Positions 1-11,632 of a stretch of DNA of 64,000 nt are shown piece after piece (position 1 is the first letter of the stretch; each line of letters begins with the position of its first letter). Location of the stretch: the NCBI GenBank assembly GCA_027475525.1, contig JAMWFC010000028.1:546831-610830 (forward strand). Reading direction: 5' to 3'. The notes under the pieces were generated by a model. It saw only the letters and a list, made by a program, of their open reading frames with translations. It did no database searches and was not told where the DNA came from. The translations under genes and the position numbers were made by a program. Source of the DNA: Macrolepiota albuminosa (lineage: Eukaryota > Basidiomycota > Agaricomycetes > Agaricales > Agaricaceae).

Positions 1-9
1 GTATGTGCA

Positions 10-609
10 ATGAAACCGCAGAAGACAGCCAGAGTCTCAATTGAACAAAATGCCTCTGTACCAAGAGATCCATCAAGATCTATACCCGACCCTGTGGTGA
101 TCGAAGTGATGATCGAGGGACATCCAGTCAGGGCACTTCTTGACTCAGGGTCACTGGGAGATTTCGTATCATCCATCCTGGTAGGACAGTTACGACTGAG
201 GAAAAGGGATTTAATATCCCCCCTCAACGTGCAAATGGCAGCACAGGGTTCCCAGTCCAAAACTAATTATTCAGTGGAAGCTAAATTCAATTATCAGAAC
301 ATTGAAGAAATTAGAAAGTTTGACATTATAAACTTATCAGGATATGACATTATACTTGGAACACCTTGGTTTTTCCAACACCAAGTAATGGTTGGACTTA
401 ACCCAGCTCGCATTACAATTGGAAGTCACATGTCACTGCCAATAAAGGGAACTGGGGTCCAGAAGCTTGCCTCAAGAACTATGAAAATTTATACCAAACA
501 CATTGAAGAAGTAAGGAAAAGCTTATTGGAGTATGCAAAACCCATTTGCCGTCAGGCCACAGAAGCACCGTTGCCCCCTCTACAAGCATTAATCACAAAA
601 TTCCATTAA
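10..609 (+). pseudogene. Ty3/gypsy pol remnant: retropepsin domain
   Basis: A 199-residue open stretch whose middle is an aspartic protease of a Ty3/gypsy retrotransposon. The catalytic segment reads LLDSGSLGDFVS (about residues 42-53), the usual LLDSGA/TxxxF form with the active-site Asp kept. A second conserved protease segment, DIILGTPWFFQH, lies near residue 115. It is the first part of a pol polyprotein that continues into reverse transcriptase at 610, but the frame is closed by a stop at 607-609, so it is decayed. The upstream gag lies outside the window. The family assignment is firm; which residues were the true N-terminus cannot be told. Confidence 0.85.
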
Positions 610-1927
610 TTGATGAGCATAAGGTTTATTCTTGGCGACCTTTGCATTGTCCTGAGGCATTGCTCTCACAATAGACTGAGAAAAGAGACTCCTACCTAAA
701 AACTAGACGCTGGGCTATAATGTCGGGAAGGAGTTCACAATGCTTTGTATCCCTAAACCAGGTAATCCACATAGGTTGCGCACTGTAGTAGATCTTTGGG
801 AGTGCAATGCAAATACTAGGAAAATGAGCTCCCCATTGCCTGATATGGAAGGGATTCTGAGGAGGGCCTCGTGAGCAAGGTATAGGTCTCTAATTGATGG
901 ACAAGACACGTATGAACAAATATGCGTAGTTCCAGAACATGTTGGACGTGCTACCGTTAATACTCCCAGTGGAACTATGATCAGTTATGTGATTCAACAG
1001 GGAGATTGCAACGCCCCTGCAACTTACCAAGCTTTGATGAATTATTTATTTTCAGAATACATCGGACGCTGGATGGACATATATTTAGATGATATCGTAG
1101 TTTACTCTGATAGCCTGGACAAGCATATAAAGCATGTCAAAATAGTAATTGACATACTTAAAAGAGAAAAACTATACCTCAGCAAGACCAAAATGAAATT
1201 GTTGTCCCACAGCATCAAAATCCTTGGTTGAATGGTTGACAACGAAGGTATACAAATGGATCTGGATAAGGTTGATGCCTTGATACGTTGGAAAACTCCT
1301 ACTAACCGAGACTTGCTGCGTGCATTCCTGGGGGCTGCAGGCTACCTAGTGGATGATATCAATCATGTTAGGGTACCAATGGGAGTACTGCATACTTTGA
1401 CTAGTGAAGGTGTGCCATTCTGTTGGACCAACATGTATCAGCGAGCCTTCAAGGAGGTTAAGAACTTAGCTTGAAAGTGCAAAGAGCATCACCAAGTACC
1501 ACTAATTTATGGTGAAGAAGCTGAACCAGTTAACATGATAACCAATAGATGCGTCACCGGTATTGGAGGCATAATCAGTCAAGGTATGGACTGGAAGACA
1601 GCTAAGGTAGCGGCCTTCTATTCAGCAAAACTAAGCCCTACACAGCAGAATTACCCAACTCATGAGATAGAGCTTCTGGCAGAGATTGAAACTATGATGA
1701 GACATAGGGACATCCTACAGGGAGTGAGGTTCCGTTGGTACACAGACCACAAGGGGTTAATTCACCTGTTGAAGCAACGAGACCTGTCTGCCCGACAAAC
1801 CCGTTGGGTTGAGAAGCTATCTATGTTTGACTTTGAAGTAATCTACGTACCAAGGACGGAAAATATACTCTCTGATGCCCTCTTGAGGATTTATTCTAAT
1901 GAACCACTGGGCACTGTGAGATCTTGA
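610..1927 (+). pseudogene. Ty3/gypsy pol remnant: reverse transcriptase and RNase H
   Basis: Continues the pol of the preceding entry through several frame changes and stops. RT signatures in order: RYRSLIDGQDTYEQI (about 880-925), QQGDCNAPATYQ (about 997-1032) and the catalytic YLDDIVVYS (about 1081-1110), so both catalytic Asp residues survive. The thumb/connection region is a separate open piece (1232-1474, FLGAAGYL). RNase H is 1535-1927, with YPTHEIELLAEIE and WYTDHKGLIHLL, the latter holding the conserved Asp. Stops at 1229 and 1474 and frame breaks between 650 and 970 show it cannot make a full protein. The QQGDCNAPATYQ wording marks a gypsy lineage different from the intact chromovirus at 50.6-57.1 kb. 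Confidence 0.88.
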
Positions 1928-2304
1928 ACGGAGTACACGGAACACGACGGCTTCACTGGCGACAATATGGTAAGGCAAGGAACAACAGCTCCAATTCTGA
2001 CCAATTCTGGAGGAGACTTGTTGACAGAAATGACGCGTAACTCCGGCTATATCATTATGATGTCACCTCATGATCATTCTTGTATGTTTTCTTTTATTTT
2101 GATAAATTATATCTGCATTACGATATTATGATACACATATGACTTCACTTTATTTTTGTACAGCTATAAATACGTTGTTTCGATCTGGGGTCAAGGTATC
2201 TCTCAATACTTGACTCCAGGTGTGTTACTTATTGTTACGCTACAATGCTGTGACAAGACTACCTGAGCCAAGGCAATATTGAAGCCAATATCATTACACA
2301 AAGT

Positions 2305-2790
2305 ATGGCGAAAAAGAAAAGGGAGACAGACCTGAGAATGGGTGATGAGACCTTTATTGAAGTTCCCTGCACAGGACAGAAAATGGAGGGCGGGAGTAGT
2401 AGTGGCAAAGATAAAGATAAAACAGAGACGAAAAGAAGTAAACAAAGCCACAATAAGGCAAATGGCATTAAACAGACAGAAGTAAATAATACAAGTGGTG
2501 AAATAACTTCAAGTTTAATCCTCTCAGGAATTGATATTATGAAGGCCATAAAAGGTAAATATGCAAAGGACCCAACTCTGAAGAAGTTACTTGAACAACC
2601 CAACACCTACAAAAACTTAAGGCCATAAAAGGTAAATATGCAAAGGACCCAACTCTGAAGAAGTTACTTGAACAACCCAACACCTACAAAAACTTCGAAG
2701 TAGACAAGGAACAAGAAGTGATTTATTTAAAAAAAGGGAAATGAAAAATCCTCTGTATTCCTGACGGAACAATTAATGAAGGAGTAAGCG
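2305..2790 (+). pseudogene. Ty3/gypsy pol remnant: spacer and start of integrase
   Basis: An open frame rich in Lys, Ser and Thr (2305 to about 2540) leads into IMKAIKGKYAKDPTLKKLL, the segment that normally precedes the integrase zinc-binding domain. The same line, read past the artefactual duplication, continues EVIYLKKGK and ILCIPDGTINEG, as in gypsy integrases (iy.k...lciP). The element stops near 2790; no HHCC motif or DDE core follows. The 77-bp duplication here shifts the frame and probably creates the stop at 2626-2628. Identity as gypsy pol is inferred from position and these motifs. Confidence 0.6.
2542..2695 (+). repeat. Perfect 77-bp tandem duplication (likely assembly join)
   Basis: Copy 1 is 2542-2618 and copy 2 is 2619-2695, identical throughout; the match at offset 77 breaks at both ends. 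It is the first of seven duplications with the same 77-bp period in the first 15.1 kb. It interrupts the gypsy integrase-linker reading frame, and 77 is not a multiple of 3. Confidence 0.9.
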
Positions 2791-2795
2791 GCGTA

Positions 2796-4000
2796 TGATT
2801 TTCACCTGCTAAGTACTCGAATGGTTGGGAAAAGGGGAAAAAGCTTTCAGCCAAGCTATCTGGAGCGGCTTCAAGTTCCTGGTCCAAGGTCTGCCTTGGT
2901 AGCGCGCCAGGTAAATGTGGTGATTCAGTAAGTGTTTGTTCAAATGCGCTCTCCTATAGGAGGCGGCGCTGTTGCTGGGCTCGAGTTTCCAGCGGAATTC
3001 TGCCTTAGTAGAACACCTCACGGTGGGCTCCAAAATGATGACACCAACTGTGGTTGGATGCGCTGGACATATACACAGTACAACACCGTCTCCAGCACCT
3101 GGTGTGCGGGTTTGTGAGGAGTCCTGGCAGGGTCCTGGTGTGCTCGAGTCGATGTGATAGGGTGGTGTGCTAGATGCTAGCGCCTTGGATGCTACCTAGC
3201 AAACGGTTAGCGCCGTAGCTTAAGTGAGGATACAGAGAGTAAAACAAATAGCACAGCGTAGTGTGCCCGTAGGTGGCACCGTAGATGACAAAGACGAGAT
3301 AGACAAAGCTAGCGCCAAACTTGGTGATGAAGTCAGGCAAAGCTAGCACGAATTGAACGCTAAGTATAACTTTGGTGTTCAAGAGGTTACAATTCGTTGT
3401 TATATACATGGCAAGTAGTTATACTATGCACTACGGTATTTCCAAATAAGTCCATTGACGGCGCTAGCAGTTAGCGCCTTTCTTCATGGTTGTAGCTAAT
3501 GGCCACCTGTCAACGGCAACCTGCAGCACATGGGTGACGGCGACCAATGGCGACTCTAAAACTACTTAGAAAGAGTACGAGTTTGCTCACTTTTTGATGT
3601 AATTAAATTGGCCATGTCATCCCGGGGTATGGTCGGAGAATCCTTGACAGACGCTGTGAGCACTAATTCTGGAGCTAAACATTGTACCATCTTTTAATAG
3701 ATTTGAATGTCAGGTCTGCGTGTATCCTGTCTTGTCGTCATTGATTCTTTTAGACTTCTGATTGAAGTGCCTCGGTGATGGACAGTGCCAATTACCAACT
3801 CCTTTTAGTATTGATCAGGGATTGGTCAGAGTCACTTCCCACCGTCGTGTTAGCGCTATGAGTTCTGAGCCTCTATGGTCTTCAAAGTAAATGAGTGGAG
3901 AGTGCTGAGGAGTTGGTACTGGTAATTAAGGTGAATAGATAAGTCTTGCCCTAGAGCGCCAGCACTAGAGCTGTTCTGTATCCAAGGCTGGTCGCTAGAG
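2796..4000. other. Unassigned spacer with recurring GCTAGCGCC-like words
   Basis: No coding motif recognised. The part from about 3160 to 3480 repeatedly uses TAGCGCC/GCTAGC words (for example near 3177, 3208, 3308 and 3463), which gives it a composition unlike its neighbours. It may be the remains of an LTR or a non-coding transposon end next to the broken gypsy pol, but no terminal pair was found. The short ORFs here look like chance ORFs. Confidence 0.4.
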
Positions 4001-4106
4001 TCTTCAGTGTGTCAAGTGTCGGTCAACCTATAATGTCCCTTGATGCGCTCAGTCCAAGTAGAAGCCTATCAATGGCCTCATTGGTGATGCTTTATCAGCC
4101 AAGACT

Positions 4107-5935
4107 ATGGACAAATTTAAAGGCCTTGCAATGCAACATTGGATGTCTAACAGAAAGGCTCTGCATATTAGTTATTCTTCATACCCTAAGAATACATTTG
4201 GTGATCTGGATTTGTATCTGCAAATGTTTCCTTGGCTGTTCCCCTATGGTCTGGGCAGCATGGGCAGTAACAAGTGTGGTGTATCAGTGCGTGCTCATAA
4301 AGTCAACTTGCTTATGTATATGTATCATGATAAATGCTTTCAAACAGATACTGGATTTCCGTTCACTACTTTCATCCATAACCAGGTAAAGGCTGCTACT
4401 AGTAGAGGCTATCTAGCAACAGAACGTGCAAACTTTAACAATATTTCTGACCGTCTTACAACTGTCAATTAAAAAGTGTTTTCTGACCTTTCACAAAGAA
4501 TGGCAGCTGGAAATATAGTAAAGCCAGTTACCAAGAATGAAAAAACTTGTTTCTGTATAATAAATTTCTGACAGTGTCAAAGGGTCTGCTATTTCCAAAA
4601 AACACATGCAGAATGAGATCTGGTCCCTTGTCATAAGCAAAGGTGCTCCTTCTTGGTATATCACCTTATTGTCTGCCAATGTAAAACACCCTATATGTCT
4701 TTATTACGCAGATAGCAAGATATCCTTCACGCCATCTGTGTCCTATACTTTGGACAATGCTTACCACCTTATATCTAAGAATCCTGTTGCCAGTGCATAT
4801 TTCTTTCATTTTATGATAAACGCATTCATAATCCACATATTAGGATTGTATGAGCATACTTTGGCATACTATGGTACTGTGGAGCAACAAGGTAGGCTTA
4901 TCCTCCATTTACACATGCTTTTGTGGATTCGAGGAGGGTTAACTCCAGATAAAGTCAGGGAAAAAATCATGGACCTATTGTCAGGGTTTCAAAAGACTAT
5001 TATAGAATATCTAGAATCAATACATCAAGAGAATTCTTGACTGGAACACTGGCAGACGTCAAAAAGCATATATTGTTAAATAAAGCTGCACTGGAATATA
5101 CAGATCCTACTAGGTCGCTTCTGGGACGGCCATCTATTCTTTGCAAAAAAAAATGCTCATTGTGCACAGCATGTGATAATGCAGCAGAATAGTGGGATTG
5201 CTTTTGTTATACAGTAGACAATCTGCTGTACCAATCAAACATTCATACATGTACTTCCACTAAGGACAAAAATAGCATACAGAAAAAAAATAAGGAACAT
5301 AAAGGATGTCTTGATAACCTGTGGAGTAAATGTAGAACAAGATTTCCTCATCCATTATCTATTGTACGTGCACACAGAAGTTAATCTGACTACTAGTGCT
5401 TTGAACATGTGGAAGATGGAACCGTGGCTCAATACATTTACAAGTCTTCTTACTTACATGTTTTGATGCAATACCGATGTAATGAGCCTTTGTTCTGGGA
5501 TGGCCATCAAGACTGTTTTGTTGTACATCACTAAATACATTACAAAGCCTACCCTCAAAACATGCACTGCATTTGAGACGGTTGCTTCAATATCCACTAA
5601 ACATGCAGATATACTAAATGGTCTACTTAATTGTCAAAAAAAAGCCCGCATGCTAATGACCAAGATAGCTAATGTTCTTAGCGCTAACACAGAAATGGGA
5701 TTGCCAATGATTTGCATATATCTATTAGGCAATCCTGATCATTATACTGACCATAATTTCTCAAATCTGTATTGGCCTACTTTTGTTCAAGAGGCCAGAG
5801 GTCCTTGGGTGGACAATGCTGCTGACCAGCTACATAACAAGTGTTCTGATAAGTTGGCAATAATTAAGAAACAAGAACAAGTCATAGGGCTATCACCTGT
5901 ATTTAATTATATTTTCAGAGGACCAGAGTTGGACT
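4107..5935 (+). pseudogene. Helitron 1 Rep region (HUH/two-tyrosine nuclease)
   Basis: Pieces in order: MQHWMSNRKALHISYSSYP and LQMFPWLFPYGLG (about 4128-4260), typical of the N-terminal Helitron domain; NEIWSLVISKGAPSWYITLL (about 4609-4668); HLHMLLWIRGG (about 4909-4941), where H-L-H is the metal-binding HUH motif; then YITKYITK (about 5524-5548), which holds the two catalytic tyrosines spaced YxxxY; and MIYLLGNPDHYT-like sequence (about 5707-5750). In working elements this domain nicks and joins the transposon ends. HUH and both tyrosines are preserved here, but stops at 4470, 5038 and 5935 and frame changes at about 4480-4600 and 5040-5480 break it. Confidence 0.85.
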
Positions 5936-6470
5936 GAATGACTTTGTATGAGTAGTCATCAAAATGTAAGAGAGTCAAGTTGACTAACAGAACACATAAT
6001 ATATTGATTGATGATGACAACATATTCCTTAGTGGAACCATGTTAATGCTTTTCAAACCTTGGCATACAGGACATGACCTTAAAAATACTGGAGAAATAC
6101 AGGATTTAGCTTTTGAATCTACATCCTTTAATAAGCATCAACTTATATTGCTCAAAAACATGAACATATGATATGAGTACTTAGATGTGGCCAATAACTT
6201 TTATGCTCAGCTGAAGAGCAGAGGTGTATGTCTTACTAATTGAATGCTGACCAGAGACGAACTATCTGACATGATGCAGCAAGATGAAACTGAAAACTTC
6301 AAGGACATGGATGATGTAGTTGCAGGTATTGATGAAGAAGCATCTGCTGTATTTGGCAAGAAAGAATTAAAACATAGATCTGATATGCTGCAAATGTCAG
6401 CAACTATGACAGATCTGGGGTGGAGAGATCCTATAATAGACCAGGTATTTAATAGCTTGACTTACTAGAA
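5936..6470 (+). pseudogene. Helitron 1 linker between Rep and helicase
   Basis: Translates in pieces to GTMLMLFKPWHTGHDLKN (about 6034-6090), a strongly conserved phrase of fungal Helitron proteins (TMLtLFKPWR.G.DLK), then an acidic stretch DETENFKDMDDVVAGIDEE (about 6280-6335). Stops at 5935, 6169, 6241 and 6466 show decay. It has no catalytic residues; its value is to show that Rep and helicase belong to one protein. Confidence 0.7.
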
Positions 6471-6689
6471 AGCTGTTGTTATAGCAAAGCAGGATAAAGT
6501 GCTGAAGAGCCAAAATTCTAGCATACCTGCATGCAGTGGTAAGTTATCAGGCAGTATACCAGAACTACCAGGACATGTTGACATAGTAGATTGGAAGTAT
6601 CTTCAGAAAATATATATATGTGGACAATAAATGGGAATATACTATTGCTATTATATCTTCAGACTATAGGCTGTATGAAGAACAGCTGA

Positions 6690-8323
6690 GAGTGTTCTGC
6701 ATTGTGGCTAATCACACAACGTCATATATGCCTGAGCAACTTAAAGCAACTTAAATTGTATATGGGAAAAATGGGAGGCACCAGAAAAACCCAGGTGCTC
6801 CAAGCCCTCATCAAGTATTTTGAAGCTAGAGGAGAGGCATATTGTCTGGCTGTAGTTGCACCTACCAGCACTGCTGCATTGCTTATAGGTGGCTCAACAT
6901 ATTATTCAATGTTTGGCATTAATGACATGGTTGATATATTAGAGAAACAACTTGCTCAAATTAAAACTCATTTACTAGGTGTCGATTATGTGTTTTTTGA
7001 CAAAGTATCTATGTTATCGTGTTGAGACTTGTATAAGATTTCTGCAAGACTGGCTCAGCTGTTTATGTGTTTTTTGACAAAGTATCTATGTTATCGTGTT
7101 GAGACTTGTATAAGATTTCTGCAAGACTGGCTCAGCTGTTGGTAGACTAGATATCCCTTTTGGTGATATGAATATGGTATTTGCAGGTGATTTTGCTCAG
7201 TTGCCCCCTGTTGCTGGGCTTGAAGGATTGGCGTTATATAGTAGAACTGTAGGTTTAAATACTAAAACATTGAAGGATTAGGAGTCTGCCATAGACAAGG
7301 CTGTATTGTATCAGATAACAACTGTTGTCATATTGTGTAAAAATATGAGACAGAAAACTCAGTCTATGGAGGATGTGGCTTTGCATACTGTGCTCAAAAA
7401 CATGAGATATAGAGCATGCACCAAAGAAGATGTGAAGTTTCTTAGGAGCAGATTATTGGCCATCTCTAATAGTTGCCCATCTATATCTGACAAATAGTTC
7501 AGAAACGTTTTTATAATCACTGCACAAAATATAGACAAAAACACTATTAACATTATAGAAAATACTTGGTTTGCAAGTGAGAGCCATCAGGAACTAGTGC
7601 ATTTCTACAGCAAAGATATTCTGTCATTCAGAGATGGCAATGAAACAAGAAACCATTCATTTAACTACACATGCTCTAAAGAAACCACAAGATTTCCTCC
7701 AACTAACCAACCTCCATCATCTTGCAGCGTTCAAGTCACAGGAAAGCTGTCATTGTGTGTAGGCTTGCCTGTTATAATCAAGAATAATGCAGCTACAGAA
7801 TTATGCATCACCAATGGACAAGAAGGTTTTGTATATGGTTGGAAAAGTTGCATCAGATTGGCTGGACAAATTATGCTGAATACATTATTTGTACTACTCA
7901 ACAATCCTCCACAAAGAGTAAAAATTGATGGACTTCCTAGTAATATGATTCCAATTATATGTACAAGCATGCATTTTAAATGTAGACTCCCTAGCAACAA
8001 CAGCATGTCTTTGTCTCGATCACATGTAGAGGTATTGGTAAACTATGCCCTGATAGATTATGCGAGTTAAGGAAAAACTAGACCTTACAATCCAGTAGAC
8101 TTAACCAAGTATCAATCACACCAAGCCTACTATACTGCACTATCCTGTAGTGCTACAGCTGCAGGAATGCTCATCATTCGAGGATTTGATGCTAACAAAA
8201 TACAAGACAAAGTGAGTAGCACATTGTGCAGAGAATTTTGCGACTTGGAACTGCTTGATAAAATAACCAAACTCAGATACATGAACCAGCTCCCTAAAAG
8301 TTTTGTTGATTTACATAGATAAT
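6690..8323 (+). pseudogene. Helitron 1 Pif1-type helicase
   Basis: Superfamily 1 helicase of the Pif1 type, which unwinds DNA during Helitron transposition. Walker A region: MGGTRKTQVLQAL at 6771-6809, where the invariant Gly of GTGKT is Arg (AGA at 6783-6785). Next come VVAPTSTAALL (motif Ia, about 6852-6885) and VDYVFFDKVSMLSC (about 6981-7023), where the Walker B Glu of DEVSM is Lys. After the 77-bp duplication follow FAGDFAQLPPVAG (about 7178-7218), MRYRACTKEDVKFL, LCVGLPVIIKNNAATELCI (about 7750-7810) and GFDANKIQDK (about 8185-8215). The end LRYMNQLPKSFVDLHR is at about 8274-8320. Several stops; two catalytic motifs are mutated, so it is inactive. Confidence 0.88.
6987..7140 (+). repeat. 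Perfect 77-bp tandem duplication inside the Helitron 1 helicase
   Basis: Copy 1 is 6987-7063 and copy 2 is 7064-7140, with one further matching base by chance on the left. It falls just after the Walker B segment and adds 77 bp that no Helitron protein has, shifting the frame. It has the same period as six other duplications nearby. Confidence 0.9.
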
Positions 8324-8334
8324 CTGATCTAATT

Positions 8335-8488
8335 TATTCATTTAGACAATGCAAACAAAAAGATTATATGCCCCCTAACCTTCATATGGCCTTATATTGG
8401 AGTGACAAGGATATTCATTTAGACAATGCAAACAAAAAGATTATATGCCCCCTAACCTTCATATGGCCTTATATTGGAGTGACAAGGA
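8335..8488 (+). repeat. Perfect 77-bp tandem duplication at the Helitron 1 helicase end
   Basis: Copy 1 is 8335-8411 and copy 2 is 8412-8488, identical, with one extra matching base at the right. It lies just after the last helicase motif. The ORF at 8368-8589 owes its repeated peptide to this duplication and is not a gene. Confidence 0.9.
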
Positions 8489-8689
8489 TTCTTACAATGA
8501 TATATCATTCTCTGATATCAAATAATAGATTGCTAATAAAAATAGACCTATTAAGCTACTGCAGTCCCTTAAAAGCAGATTTATTCTAGCTAAGGGCACT
8601 CAGCCTATAGTGCATTGTCATCCATTACTCAGCAAAATAAACCCAAAACCACGATGATAGTTTATCTAACTTGAAAATTTTGAAACATA

Positions 8690-9521
8690 TTATAAGCGGC
8701 GAATGGGAATTAAATGTAGACAGATGTGGAGGACTGGTTGGAACTAAGTGGAATGCCAACAGTTGTGCATATGATGTGGTGATAACTATATTGTACAATA
8801 TGTGGCAAGATGACATGTCACTATAGTATAGTTGATGAATTTTGATCATTTAGGACATCAATTATGCAAAGCATAGAAAGCAACTTCTCATCAATGCACA
8901 AAAATAAATCACGCTGGATGACACAAGAGACGGTTTGAGAAATCAAATTGCAATCCAAGAAACTTTTTGGATGGTAAACTAATAAGTGTTCATGCTGTGA
9001 TCAAAGAGTTGCTTATATACAGACAAAATATATACATGTCATACATGCACTGTCTACACGGTCATGCAGTTAACAGAAGAGCTGTTACATTGAATTCATG
9101 TCAGATTGCCATACTAGATAATTCACAACTGTCAATACAACATTTCCTAAGAAACATGGAAGTTCTTAGTGAATCTTGATGCAGAACATGCACATCTGAA
9201 TTAGTTAATATAATGAAAATAGTATACACAGGACTAATACTGTATTTTAATGTGGCATTGATCAACATTGCAATTAATAGATACATCAATATGCTAGTTT
9301 ATGGGTTGGGAGACAGACAATATATCCTAAAAAGTATTATATATTTTGCAAACAGCCATTTTACTTGTCAATACATGAATTCGTCCTTGAGGGTGTGGTT
9401 CTATGATAGTTTAATTACTGGTAGAAGGTTGATTGTTGAAGAAGACAGTCTGGATATGTTGGATATACAAGTCTGCAGAGGTAGTAAAGCAACAATAGTG
9501 TTATACATTAGAGTGGCATGA
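8690..9521 (+). pseudogene. Helitron 1 C-terminal papain-fold (USP-like) peptidase domain
   Basis: After the helicase the plus strand still reads as protein: KWNANSCAYDVVITILYNMW (Cys codon 8764-8766), then a region in two frames, then QYILKSIIYFANSHFTCQYM (His codon 9357-9359) and LRVWFYDSLITG (Asp codon 9405-9407). A Cys in NxCAYD, a His in HFT and an acidic residue after VWxY give the Cys-His-Asp order of ubiquitin-specific/papain-like peptidases. Helitron 2 has the same arrangement at its end. The peptidase reading is an inference from motif order; substrate and role are unknown. The stop at 8824 and frame breaks at about 8830-8960 and 9180 make it a relic. Confidence 0.6.
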
Positions 9522-10700
9522 TTGTATATTACCGATAGAAAGTTGTTTAGTTCGAATTAAGTTTGTGTATTTAAACTATAAGTCATGTTGTTCAAATGAT
9601 CCCTTGCAAAATGAGGACAATTCACGTGAATTTGGACAATGCAAGGTCATATGATCTTCAAGAACCATCGGCGGTTATACACTCAAATGCTAACATAATA
9701 TATATTAAATACACACGTAGTGAATATCACTTATTTTTATCTATAATTTATTTTCATTAACTATAGCTAACTAAGGACTAGATAGTCTGTAAAGACAATT
9801 CTTGATATATCTATTAACTGAACAAACGTGCATATTATATAAATGTTTGGTAGAACAAAAAGTTTATTTATATATTTCAGCTATTTATTTATTTATTTAT
9901 TTTATTGGTGTTTATCCAGTAAAAGACTGTTGATCATGCATCTTAATGCTGACATAATATGTCTTCACATATATTAAAATTGATTTATTATTTAGTAATC
10001 ATAAGTTCGAGCACATGATGTCTACTTGACATAATATGTCTTCACATATATTAAAATTGATTTATTATTTAGTAATCATAAGTTCGAGCACATGATGTCT
10101 ACTGTAGATTCACATGACCAATTTTATGACCATCCATGTTACATGTTTTTAACACAATTGTATATTATATAAGCATTTGAAGAGATGATTGATTTAATTA
10201 TATTATCTGATTTTTAATAATTATTGAATTATAAAAGAAATAAATAGTAAAATTGAATAACGAATTTGTAAAAGTGACTCCATATTATGTAATGGTTTGG
10301 TTGAATGACTGTTTGGATATTATATAACAAGCACCCATATATACATTTAATTGTTGTCATGCCACTTTGTACAAGGCTATCCAACAAGACAAATCGATTC
10401 TATTTGTAAAAGTGAAAAAAACAATTTCTTCTTCATTTTTTTTTTCTTTATTTTTTTCTTTAAAAAAAAAACTGTCCAAATTTATAATATGTTGAAACAA
10501 CTTATGATACATGTATATTTGATGTTATATATTACTATTTTGTTTATTATATATTAAAGTACGTATATAATCATTTAGCTTTTCTTCTCCTGATGGGCTC
10601 TCCACTTTTTTATATCTTTTAGTCTGTTGTTTCCTTTCAGTGGTTTCTTATATCTGCTATGTTACATCTAGCTTCCTCATACAAAAGGCTAGTATATGCT
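9522..10700. other. AT-rich spacer after Helitron 1
   Basis: No protein motif seen. The sequence is very AT-rich, with a TTTA run at 9885-9905 and T-rich/A-rich runs at 10436-10470. Words of the type ATTATATAAG(C/T)(A/G)TTTG occur near 9834, 10166 and 10328 and recur next to other mobile elements (24.4, 32.7 and 44.1 kb). The Helitron 3' end probably lies here but was not located. Confidence 0.4.
9950..10103 (+). repeat. Perfect 77-bp tandem duplication in AT-rich spacer
   Basis: Copy 1 is 9950-10026 and copy 2 is 10027-10103, identical, with mismatches at both outer positions. It lies in non-coding sequence, which shows that the 77-bp pattern does not depend on a particular gene or element. 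Confidence 0.9.
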
Positions 10701-10708
10701 CTGGAAAA

Positions 10709-11632
10709 TGCATTATCACAACCTTTTAGTTGTACTTGTACTAGCATTCTATGTTGTCATAGACTTGTTTAACAGACAGCTGATGGAAGCAAATACCATC
10801 ACTGTATATTGACCTGGTACTTATTACTTACTCCTGACTAAAACACTCTAATAGATAAAATTATATCAAGTAATACAGTACAGAAAGCACATCAGTCTGT
10901 TCAATTTATAGATTCACATGAGTCAAAATAAAACATTTCTGCACAAACCTCTATGAAAAATCTGATGTGTTACTCATACACCAATGAGATGACCTACAAT
11001 ACACAAAATTGATAAACCAAACAATATGTTGAGTTATCATTAAAATATATATTCAGTATGAACTCACTACTTTACACGACAAATATATACTGTCGATGTG
11101 TCCTCTCAATATATCTTTATATACATTTACACTTGTTATTCTACTCACATAGCATCATGTTCTTCCTATCACTAGTATTCAGTGTTGGCAACCTCATACT
11201 TCTACTACATCATTGAGCAGCAGATGGATGAGGGAGATAGCAGATGTTGTGTTGTCTACAGTATCCAGTTGATACTTCGATGTATTGACATAGACAAATA
11301 TTGCTGATCTGGTGTTCTGGTGAGTTTTTATGAACATTTTAGCATGTATAGGCAGTTTTCTAATGTAAAATTTATATATTACTAACAGGTCTTCTGCTTA
11401 TAGAGACCATAATGCATGACATCTCACATTAAAGAGATTTGACCAAGAAAGTTGTCTCATTGCGGCTTTTCACTTATACCTAAGCAATGATGAGCAACAA
11501 TTAGACAAAGCATACACTTATTTGTACTCCAGTGCATCGTGCAGCTGGACAGCTCAGAGCATAACAGTAATGCACATTTTTCCAATTAGTATAACTCGTC
11601 ATCATCTTTTTAACACCTCTTTGAGAGAAATA
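10709..11632 (+). pseudogene. U1 copy A: unrecognised four-exon gene, decayed
   Basis: No family recognised. Four plus-strand exons can be placed because their translation matches U1 copy B (minus, 23332-24230) exon by exon: about 10709-10816 (FYVVIDLFNRQLMEA), 10896-11091 (SVQFIDSHESK, then SLKYIFSMNSLLYT), 11153-11319 (SRWMREIADVVLSTVSS) and 11389-11632 (HLTLKRFDQESCLIAAFHLY, then LDKAYTYLYSSASCSWTAQS). The introns have GT starts and AG ends, and the first opens with the same GTACTTATTACT as in copy B. The last exon is 244 nt in both copies. In-frame stops occur in every exon (for example TGA in the last exon just before HLTLK), so this copy is dead. There is no clear signal peptide or membrane segment. 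A fifth exon at about 11692-11740 is possible. Confidence 0.65.

Larger units (their letters stand above)
4010..9530 (+). mobile_element. Helitron 1 (decayed autonomous element)
   Basis: Collinear remains of one RepHel protein on the plus strand: an N-terminal region with PWLFPYG, a Rep region with an HUH motif and a two-tyrosine motif, a linker, a Pif1-type helicase and a C-terminal cysteine-peptidase-like domain. The domain order is that of fungal Helitrons, which move by rolling-circle replication. Frames change many times and stops are frequent. Three of the 77-bp assembly duplications lie inside or just after it. Terminal 5' TC and 3' hairpin/CTRR signals could not be fixed by eye, so the element borders are only those of recognisable coding sequence. 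Confidence 0.85.

Noticed and set aside
2203..2606. Minus-strand ORFs with hydrophobic stretches opposite the gypsy integrase spacer
   Set aside because: Antisense of a Lys/Ser-rich coding sequence, which automatically reads as Phe/Leu-rich.
2870..3010. A possible tRNA-derived head with TGGTAGCGCG and TGTTCAAATG words
   Set aside because: The B-box match is weak and no cloverleaf pairing could be drawn; not enough to call a tRNA or SINE.
8368..8589. A 73-codon plus-strand ORF
   Set aside because: It is created by the 77-bp duplication at 8335-8488 and has no family resemblance.
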